The notes below the pieces were generated by a model. That model did no database searches, was not told the origin of the DNA, and saw only the letters and a list, made by a program, of their open reading frames with translations. The translations under genes and the position numbers were made by a program. A DNA stretch of 5,622 nt. Origin: Candidatus Gastranaerophilales bacterium (GTDB taxonomy: Bacteria > Cyanobacteriota > Vampirovibrionia > Gastranaerophilales > UBA9971). Shown piece by piece: positions 1 to 4,523 of the stretch. The stretch covers positions 1-5,622 of the forward strand of contig JANQGS010000024.1 of assembly GCA_028277195.1 (NCBI GenBank). Reading direction: 5' to 3'. Position 1 is the first letter of the stretch. Each line of letters starts with the position of its first letter.

Positions 1-100
1 TGAATTTAATTCTTAACGCTTTCCTCCCCATTTACAATAACTCCCAAGTTTTATACTTGAAATTATTATATCATATTATTTTATACTTTGCACACTAGAA
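1..100. other. AT-rich segment preceding a start-less coding frame
   Basis: By hand count about 26% of bases 1-97 are G or C, against 50% in 101-200. The stretch carries two copies of a TTTTATACTT-like string (49-58 and 79-88), each containing TATACT, which resembles a bacterial -10 box. A TTGAAA at 57-62 stands 19 bases before the second TATACT (82-87), so a promoter is possible but the spacing is poor. No gene can be supported here. A stop (TAA, 38-40) closes the frame of the downstream gene. One other frame reads TTG at 57 followed by a short hydrophobic peptide ending at a TAG (96-98). That looks faintly like a signal peptide, but it has no ribosome binding site and is out of frame with the gene body. 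Confidence 0.5.
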
Positions 101-1726
101 GGCAGCACCAGTCCACCTGACCCGGATAACGCCCATTCCTATGAAATCTGCCAGAGCCCTACTGTTATAACTATACCTGCTTCGGTTACAGGATTACCTT
201 ATGATTTAAAGGCAACAAGCTGCAATGTTGCGATTAACCCTGTTGCTAATGAAGTAAACCCCGGGGGCAGTCCTGCAAGCGGTTGCTGGTACGGGAAAGA
301 CTCCGGCTCGTGCAGCGGCACAGGATGCGGTAATGATTTAGGCGATATAGCAGGGAACTCTACAAATGAAACCGATAAATTTCTTTGTACGCATGATAAA
401 GCCGTAGAAGCCTGCGATGAGCTAAATCTGGGAGTAAATTACGGCACAGGGTGCGGCACTGCTTATGGATGCGGAAATTATACAAGAGGATGGAGGCTGC
501 CCAACGATGATGAGTTAAAAAGACTGCGGCAAACTTATGGTAGCAATAGTTTGCTTAAAACAAACGAAGAAATCACAGCCCTTGACCTTTGCGACGGAAG
601 CAGCGGCTCGCCTCTTTGCGGTTCTTACTCCGGCTGTAATAATGCGTACAGTAACTGTTGCCCGGAATGTCTCTGGGCATCTGATAAAGTCAACTCTACC
701 TATGGGAATGCCTGGCTCAGCGGGGGGTCTTTGGACCATGACAATTCCAAAGCTACAGACTGGGCTCTGTCAGTGCGCTGCGTGAGGAGCGAGAGCAGTA
801 ATAGTGTTGATGCCCCGCCTTATTCCTACTATATAACCACAACCAGTTTTAATAACTTGCAGGATATAGACATTATCACCTCAGTAACTATTACAGAAAG
901 CGCGTCCAGTTCAGACTATTTACAGGACTGCGTGAATGACGGCATTGGCACTACCTGTCTTGATGGAACTATTTATACAGGCATGAACGGGAGCAGGTAT
1001 GTATTTGTTTACCCGGCAGACATGGTTAACGGCCTTACTTCCTGGGGCGCTCATGGCACTGATATTACAGGAGCGAACAGCAGTACTGACGGCTGGCAAA
1101 ATACCGCTGATATAGTGAATTCCGGGCTTGTTGGCGCTTCTGAGGCCGGTATGCTATGTGCTAATTCAGCTCATTTTGGATATGATGACTGGTATTTACC
1201 GGCCAGGGATGAATTAACCCTTATGTATAACAACAGTGGAACAGGTAATTTTAATTACAGCGACATTGACGGCCAGGATTACTGGTCATCTACGGAATAC
1301 AGTTCTACTCGGGTCCGGGAAAGAAGCTTGTCCGGAGGCAGTGAGTCTTATGATACTGATAAAAACAGTCCCACTTCCCATGTCCGCTGTATCCGCAGCA
1401 CTGATAACCTCAGCAGTGTCAGCGGCACATCCCAAATTCGCTGGCTGGTATCGTTCGACGGGAAGCCTTACTCTGATGTTTCAAAGCAATGGAAAAAATG
1501 GAATAACTCCAGCCAGGAATGGGAAAACGCAACCACTGACCTTTCCGCCTACGACATACAGGCCGAAGGAAACACTACCAGTGAGATAGAAACCGGGCTA
1601 AGCAATTATGTAATGGGGGAAGGGGAAACCTCTCTGGATTTTGCTGCTGACCTTTACAGCTCCAACGGCCTGACCGTACCCAGGGTGGAATCTATTGTGA
1701 TTAATTATTATCCCGGGATTGAGTAG
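41..1726 (+). CDS. Cys-rich secreted-type protein with two DUF1566 domains, no visible start (5'-incomplete or pseudogene)
   Basis: The frame is open from the stop at 38-40 to TAG at 1724-1726 (561 codons). It contains no ATG or GTG, and no TTG before 551, which lies inside the first domain and cannot be the true start. Convincing protein sequence begins near 98. Counting codon 41 as residue 1, the first DUF1566 (Lcl-C/FISUMP-like) domain spans about residues 80-250, with WRLPNDDEL at 151-159 and the closing VRCVR around Cys 247. The second spans about 300-455, with WYLPARDEL at 384-392, YWSSTEYSS and the closing VRCIR around Cys 450. A separate C-terminal module follows (about 464-561), starting QIRWLVSFDG, probably beta-rich. 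The region from about residue 35 to 247 carries 16 cysteines and the rest only four, which suggests disulfides outside the cytoplasm. DUF1566 proteins are usually exported surface or adhesin-like proteins of unclear role. No signal peptide can be placed. It could be a remnant whose 5' end was lost, or the left edge could be a misjoined assembly. Confidence 0.72.
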   Translation, partial: LPSFILEIIISYYFILCTLEGSTSPPDPDNAHSYEICQSPTVITIPASVTGLPYDLKATSCNVAINPVANEVNPGGSPASGCWYGKDSGSCSGTGCGNDLGDIAGNSTNETDKFLCTHDKAVEACDELNLGVNYGTGCGTAYGCGNYTRGWRLPNDDELKRLRQTYGSNSLLKTNEEITALDLCDGSSGSPLCGSYSGCNNAYSNCCPECLWASDKVNSTYGNAWLSGGSLDHDNSKATDWALSVRCVRSESSNSVDAPPYSYYITTTSFNNLQDIDIITSVTITESASSSDYLQDCVNDGIGTTCLDGTIYTGMNGSRYVFVYPADMVNGLTSWGAHGTDITGANSSTDGWQNTADIVNSGLVGASEAGMLCANSAHFGYDDWYLPARDELTLMYNNSGTGNFNYSDIDGQDYWSSTEYSSTRVRERSLSGGSESYDTDKNSPTSHVRCIRSTDNLSSVSGTSQIRWLVSFDGKPYSDVSKQWKKWNNSSQEWENATTDLSAYDIQAEGNTTSEIETGLSNYVMGEGETSLDFAADLYSSNGLTVPRVESIVINYYPGIE

Positions 1727-1773
1727 GCCGGCTCAACGTAAATTACTTAGAAAAATTTTACAATGTAAAAACG

Positions 1774-1812
1774 AGGGTAAAGCCGCGCGGAGGCGGGGCC
1801 GCCCTTCTTTTC
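1774..1812 (+). terminator. GC-rich hairpin region, probable terminator of the DUF1566 gene
   Basis: About 48 bases after the DUF1566 stop, an AT-rich stretch is interrupted by a GC-rich block. AGGG (1774-1777) can pair with CCCT (1802-1805), with inner pairing between CCGC (1783-1786) and GCGG (1793-1796). Alternatively GGCGG (1792-1796) can pair with CCGCC (1799-1803). The block is followed by a pyrimidine run, TTCTTTTCCC. This resembles an intrinsic terminator with an imperfect U tract. Its position between two unrelated + strand genes supports that role. Confidence 0.45.
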
Positions 1813-1866
1813 CCGTTGATTTAAAATAAACTAATTTTCCCCTACCATGCGTAAATTATAAATGCC

Positions 1867-1896
1867 TTGATTTTTTAAAAACCTTTGTATTACCAT
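1867..1896 (+). promoter_or_regulatory. Weak promoter candidate for rpmI-rplT
   Basis: TTGATT (1867-1872) and TACCAT (1891-1896) are separated by 18 bases within the AT-rich 1820-1920 region. The match to sigma70 boxes is partial (4 of 6 each). TATAAA at 1857-1862 is another possible -10 element but lacks a good -35. No infC gene and no recognisable L20 autoregulatory leader structure can be seen upstream of rpmI. Confidence 0.2.
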
Positions 1897-1934
1897 ATGT
1901 AATTACTTGTAAAGAATAAACTGGAGAAATTACC

Positions 1935-2144
1935 ATGCCTAAAATGAAAACCCATAAAGCAGGGGCAAAAAGATATAAAGTGACCGCGTCCGGCAAGATT
2001 ATGCGCAGGCAGGCAGGAAAAAAACACCTCCTCGGGCATAAAACAATGAAAAGAAAAAACCGTCTGGGAAAAATGCTCACAGTATTTGAGGGAAATATTG
2101 AGCAAATAAGAAGAGAGTTGCCCTACTTAAAATATTCACGTTAA
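1935..2144 (+). CDS. rpmI: 50S ribosomal protein L35
   Basis: The 69-residue product is a small, very basic protein matching bL35: it opens MPKMKTHKAGAKRYKVT, continues with SGKIMRRQAGKKHLLGHKT and ends near the family-typical LPYL. Usual length is 64-66 residues, and the excess is a short KYSR tail. It binds 23S rRNA in the large ribosomal subunit. The start is secured by GGAGA at 1923-1927, seven bases before the ATG. rplT follows 18 bases after the stop, the conserved rpmI-rplT pairing. In many bacteria infC precedes rpmI, but here the upstream gene is an unrelated DUF1566 protein, an arrangement known from lineages such as cyanobacteria in which infC lies elsewhere. Identification is secure. 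Confidence 0.97.
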   Translation: MPKMKTHKAGAKRYKVTASGKIMRRQAGKKHLLGHKTMKRKNRLGKMLTVFEGNIEQIRRELPYLKYSR

Positions 2145-2162
2145 ATAAAGGAGTAATCAATC

Positions 2163-2507
2163 ATGGCAAGAGTTAAGCGGGGAAATGTCCTCCGCAAAAG
2201 ACATAAAAGAATTCTTAAACTGGCAAAAGGGTTTAAAGGAGCAAGAAGCAGGCTGTTTAAAGTTGCAAACCAGGCTGTAATGAAAATGTTGCAATACCAG
2301 TACCGTGACCGCAGGAACATTAAGAGGTTTTTCAGGCGTCTCTGGATTTCAAGAATCAACGCAGCAGCAAGGGAGCATGGCTTGAGCTACAGCGTGTTTA
2401 TGAAAGGGCTTAAAGACGCAAATATCATTATTAACAGGAAAATGCTCTCAGATATCGCAATAAAAGACCCGGAAGCGTTTAAAAAAATTGTTGCCATGGC
2501 CAAGTGA
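2163..2507 (+). CDS. rplT: 50S ribosomal protein L20
   Basis: The 114-residue basic protein matches bL20 over its whole length (family usually 114-119). It starts MARVKRGNVLRKRHKRILK, contains GFKGARSRLFKVANQAVMK, then YRDRRNIKRFFRRLWISRIN at about residues 46-66 and the typical NRKMLSDIA near residue 92. L20 binds 23S rRNA early in large-subunit assembly. In several bacteria it also represses its own operon by binding a leader RNA. An excellent ribosome binding site, AAAGGAG (2147-2153), lies nine bases before the ATG in the 18-base gap after rpmI, so the two are one transcription unit. The start agrees with the family N-terminus. The next gene to the right is convergent, so the operon ends here. 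Confidence 0.97.
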   Translation: MARVKRGNVLRKRHKRILKLAKGFKGARSRLFKVANQAVMKMLQYQYRDRRNIKRFFRRLWISRINAAAREHGLSYSVFMKGLKDANIIINRKMLSDIAIKDPEAFKKIVAMAK

Positions 2508-2558
2508 GCAGAGGAAGGCCACGTTTTTCGATTAAGGCTTGAATAAAAAATTTTTACC

Positions 2559-2587
2559 TGTCACCCCGCGTCAAGCACGGGGTGACA
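2559..2587. repeat. Perfect 10-bp palindrome, possible REP-like element or terminator
   Basis: TGTCACCCCG (2559-2568) is the exact reverse complement of CGGGGTGACA (2578-2587), with a 9-base loop. The hairpin sits between convergent rplT and tRNA-Gly. On the + strand it is followed by AAAATTAATT rather than a U run, so it is a poor classical terminator for rplT. On the minus strand a run of T (from the A6T5 tract at 2545-2555) begins several bases after the stem, so it may help end transcripts from the tRNA side. The sequence also resembles short GC-rich palindromes (of the GTCATCCCG...CGGGATGAC type) that are dispersed between genes in many bacterial genomes. Confidence 0.6.
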
Positions 2588-2621
2588 AAATTAATTTAAC
2601 TATGCACTACTTAACAAAAAA

Positions 2622-2693
2622 AGCGGGAAACGAGGCTCGAACTCGCGACCTCCTCCTTGGCAAGGAGGCGTTCTACCACTGAACTATTCCCGC
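2622..2693 (-). tRNA. tRNA-Gly (anticodon GCC)
   Basis: Read on the minus strand, the 72 bases fold as a complete cloverleaf. The acceptor GCGGGAA pairs with TTCCCGC. The D arm is GTTC/GAAC around AGTGGTA. The anticodon stem CCTCC/GGAGG encloses loop TTGCCAA, giving anticodon GCC (plus-strand 2659-2661). The T arm GCGAG/CTCGT (one G-U pair) encloses TTCGAGC. The discriminator base is U, usual for bacterial glycine tRNAs. CCA is not encoded: the gene runs straight into seven T residues (plus-strand A at 2616-2622, the first being the discriminator), which may form part of its terminator. It decodes GGC and GGU. Confidence 0.97.
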
Positions 2694-2708
2694 ATAACTG
2701 ATTACAAC

Positions 2709-2737
2709 ATATTACATGCAGAAGGGATTAATTTCAA
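2709..2737 (-). promoter_or_regulatory. Candidate promoter of tRNA-Gly
   Basis: On the minus strand TTGAAA (2732-2737) stands 17 bases before TAATAT (2709-2714). An overlapping alternative -10, TGTAAT (2711-2716), matches the consensus in five of six positions with 15-base spacing. Transcription would begin roughly ten bases before the tRNA 5' end, as expected for a tRNA gene. The boxes lie in the 58-base gap after the LysM gene, so read-through from that gene is also possible. Confidence 0.4.
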
Positions 2738-2751
2738 GTGGCAATTAAAAC

Positions 2752-3300
2752 TTAGTCCTCTATGGGAATAACCAGTTTTTGCCCGGCCCTTATATTATGA
2801 GGGCTTCTTAAATTATTGGCGACCTGGATTTTGTCTATTTTAGAGGGGCTTCCGCTTCCGTAAAACCTGTAAGCTATCCTTTCCAGTGTATCACCGCTTT
2901 TAACCCTGTATTCGGCAGTTGCCGGGACTGCAGGTTCTGAAACACCCGAAGAAGGCGTAACGCTTACTACCGGGGCAGGCTGTGTATTGGCCTGCTGCCA
3001 CATTTTCAGCTCAGCAAGGTTATCACTTGAGGGGTTTCCAAAATTTAAAATAGCCGTCATTATAAGCATGCTGGCTATACCGGCGAAAAACCCTGTGCAA
3101 AGATAAACAAAAGGCGCTTTCTCATCTTTTGAGTTGACCCTGTAGCCCTGCCATAGGACATCAAGCTCTCTTTCTTTGTCTGACCTCACATATACACCGG
3201 GTGAAGAATCGTATTGGTTGGATTTTTTAGGCAAAAGTTCATCCAAGGCTAATACCCTTTCATTTGATATATTAATTTTTCTTGAAGTATTTGTTCTCAT
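2752..3300 (-). CDS. Single-pass membrane protein with C-terminal LysM domain
   Basis: The 182-residue protein has three parts. Residues 1-62 are polar, mostly charged and without a signal peptide. Residues 63-86 form one hydrophobic membrane segment (from FVYLCTGFF to TAILNF). Residues 87-129 are a Pro/Ser/Val-rich linker, and residues 130-179 are a LysM domain starting YRVKSGDTLERIAYRFYG and ending RAGQKLVIP. LysM binds N-acetylglucosamine-containing glycans, chiefly peptidoglycan. The topology implied is cytoplasmic N-terminus and envelope-side LysM, so it probably ties the inner membrane to the wall. No hydrolase domain is present. The ATG follows an in-frame TAA directly, so it cannot extend upstream. 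GAGGGAG (minus strand, 3304-3310) serves as ribosome binding site but leaves only three bases before the ATG, which is unusually tight. The next Met is residue 78, inside the membrane segment. The N-terminal part has no function I recognise. Confidence 0.9.
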   Translation of the reverse strand: MRTNTSRKINISNERVLALDELLPKKSNQYDSSPGVYVRSDKERELDVLWQGYRVNSKDEKAPFVYLCTGFFAGIASMLIMTAILNFGNPSSDNLAELKMWQQANTQPAPVVSVTPSSGVSEPAVPATAEYRVKSGDTLERIAYRFYGSGSPSKIDKIQVANNLRSPHNIRAGQKLVIPIED

Positions 3301-3332
3301 TTACTCCCTCACTCATTTACTCTGATATGGTT

Positions 3333-3361
3333 ATGATAATTAAGAATTATTCCGGAAGCAA
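3333..3361 (-). promoter_or_regulatory. Candidate promoter of the LysM gene
   Basis: On the minus strand TTGCTT (3356-3361) is followed after exactly 17 bases by TATCAT (3333-3338). The latter differs from the sigma70 -10 consensus at one position, while the -35 is poor (3 of 6). It would give a leader of about 25-30 bases to the ATG at 3300. It is one of two promoter candidates in the divergent intergenic region. Confidence 0.33.
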
Positions 3362-3460
3362 GTTTCTTAACATTAATGCAGAGATGTTTCAGTTTTAATT
3401 GGGCATAAAGCCCTGTAAAATGAGCGTGGAGAATGTATTTCAAACTTAAAAGGCTATCTG

Positions 3461-3482
3461 AAATATATTTTAACATATATTT
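3461..3482. repeat. AT-rich inverted repeat in the divergent intergenic region
   Basis: AAATATAT (3461-3468) is the exact reverse complement of ATATATTT (3475-3482), separated by TTTAAC. A second, outer pair flanks it: TTTCAAA (3438-3444) and TTTGAAA (3481-3487), overlapping the right arm. The element ends about 20 bases before the promoter candidate of the next gene, a position where a regulator could bind. AT-rich DNA makes chance repeats common, so an operator is only a possibility. The rest of 3301-3551 shows no gene. It also holds a small hairpin, GGGC-ATAAA-GCCC (3401-3413). Confidence 0.35.
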
Positions 3483-3500
3483 TGAAACTTCTTTACAAAA

Positions 3501-3528
3501 TTCATATTTTCAGAAATAGTGTTAAAAT
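3501..3528 (+). promoter_or_regulatory. Candidate promoter of the Rossmann-protein gene
   Basis: TTCATA (3501-3506) is followed after 16 bases by TAAAAT (3523-3528), which matches the -10 consensus in five of six positions. An alternative is TTTACA (3492-3497) with AATAGT (3515-3520) at 17 bases. Either would give a short leader ending in the strong ribosome binding site GAGGAG (3541-3546). It probably drives both 3552-4514 and the solute-binding lipoprotein gene. Confidence 0.4.
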
Positions 3529-3551
3529 TTATTACGTAAAGAGGAGTAAAA

Positions 3552-4514
3552 ATGCTTAGGAATAAAAAGTACAAAGAGCTGATAACACACTACATAGACA
3601 GGTATAAGCTGAATTTAGAAGGCTATAACGTGCTTGTCCCGGTTATGGAGCATGAACCCCTTCTGCTAGGGGCAATTGCGGGAATGGCATGCGCAAATAA
3701 TATTTATGCGTTTAACCCGAAAATTAATATTAATGAAAAACATAACGCAGTACCCGGCGAGTTTGGCTTTGATATTAATATGGTTGGCAGCCTGCCCTTT
3801 GAAATACTGCCAAACCTCAATATAATGCTGAAAAACCGGGATATTTCCCTGAAAGGGGAAAAAGCCAATTGCCTGCCTGTCAGGGATTTTGTTATAAGCA
3901 TTTTCCCCGGGAATATGGATTTTTTAAACCCGCAAGACCCTGAGCTGACGGCTATTAAGGAAAAAAGAATTCCCGTAGTAGCCCACAACCCTGAAGACCA
4001 GAGGTTTGACATGTACCAGCACATTTCCCACATTGTCCTGAAACGCTGCTACCGTCTTGGCATAGATGTTTTCAGGTCAAAAATGTTGCTGGTAGGCCAT
4101 GGGAACTTCTTAAACACTACACTCGGATTGCTAAAATCAATCGGGGCAGTGGTATACGTCTGTAACACAGGCCTGCCTTTTGACCAGTCTTATATTTTGA
4201 GGCACTTAAAGGAGATTGACGTAATTATTGCGATGGACTACCCGAACCGGGATAACCAGGTGGTCGGCAGCAAAGGTATAGTCCAAATCGGTGATATAGT
4301 TGATTTATGCCCGTTTGTAAGGGTTATGCAGGTAAGCGGGGAAATAGAAACAGGCTCGCTTAAATTGGGCGGCGTCCGCTACTACCCGGAGCAGGTAAGC
4401 CAGGACTCTTTAAACACCAGTATTAATGAACTTGGAGAGCGCGGGGTTGTGGAATTAGCGGTTAACTGCCTGAAATTGGCGGAAAATCAACTTAAAATTA
4501 ACGGCATTTTATAA
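3552..4514 (+). CDS. Rossmann-fold protein of unknown function (SAHH/2-hydroxyacid-dehydrogenase-like)
   Basis: I cannot name this 320-residue cytoplasmic protein. It shows no signal peptide or membrane segment. Residues 1-130 look like a first alpha/beta domain, with a conserved-looking stretch NMVGSLPFEILPNL at 76-89. From about residue 158 a helix leads into FRSKMLLVGHGNFLNTTLG (174-192), a beta strand and glycine-rich turn of the kind found in NAD-binding Rossmann domains. The order resembles S-adenosylhomocysteine hydrolase and D-2-hydroxyacid dehydrogenases. Two departures stand out. The GxGxxG position reads GHGNFL, lacking the third glycine. The next strand ends VVYVCN, without the acidic residue that normally holds the NAD ribose. 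Cofactor use is therefore uncertain, and NADP, another nucleotide or none are all possible. The substrate is unknown. GAGGAG (3541-3546), five bases before the ATG, supports the start. A solute-binding lipoprotein gene begins nine bases after the stop, suggesting co-transcription. Confidence 0.85.
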   Translation: MLRNKKYKELITHYIDRYKLNLEGYNVLVPVMEHEPLLLGAIAGMACANNIYAFNPKININEKHNAVPGEFGFDINMVGSLPFEILPNLNIMLKNRDISLKGEKANCLPVRDFVISIFPGNMDFLNPQDPELTAIKEKRIPVVAHNPEDQRFDMYQHISHIVLKRCYRLGIDVFRSKMLLVGHGNFLNTTLGLLKSIGAVVYVCNTGLPFDQSYILRHLKEIDVIIAMDYPNRDNQVVGSKGIVQIGDIVDLCPFVRVMQVSGEIETGSLKLGGVRYYPEQVSQDSLNTSINELGERGVVELAVNCLKLAENQLKINGIL

Positions 4515-4523
4515 AAAACCGGC

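Noticed and set aside
1280..1400. Possible diversity-generating retroelement variable region in the second DUF1566 domain, since such domains can be C-type-lectin-like targets
   Set aside because: No reverse transcriptase, template repeat or near-identical copy with adenine-specific differences is present in the window. The domain is also followed by another 100 residues rather than ending the gene.
1236..1589. A 117-codon open frame on the + strand
   Set aside because: It lies wholly inside the DUF1566 gene in another frame and encodes no recognisable domain.
551..1726. Start of the DUF1566 gene at TTG 551
   Set aside because: The same frame continues upstream with clear DUF1566 sequence (WRLPNDDEL at 491-517), so this TTG is internal. 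It also has no ribosome binding site.
1856..2105. Two overlapping minus-strand frames across rpmI
   Set aside because: They are antisense to rpmI and its leader, and their phenylalanine- and cysteine-rich products are what the reverse of lysine-rich coding gives.
2616..2693. tRNA-Gly as a prophage or island attachment site
   Set aside because: No integrase gene and no direct repeat of the tRNA 3' end is seen in the window.
3704..4033. A 109-codon open frame on the minus strand
   Set aside because: It is the antisense shadow of the Rossmann-protein gene, with no ribosome binding site or family resemblance.
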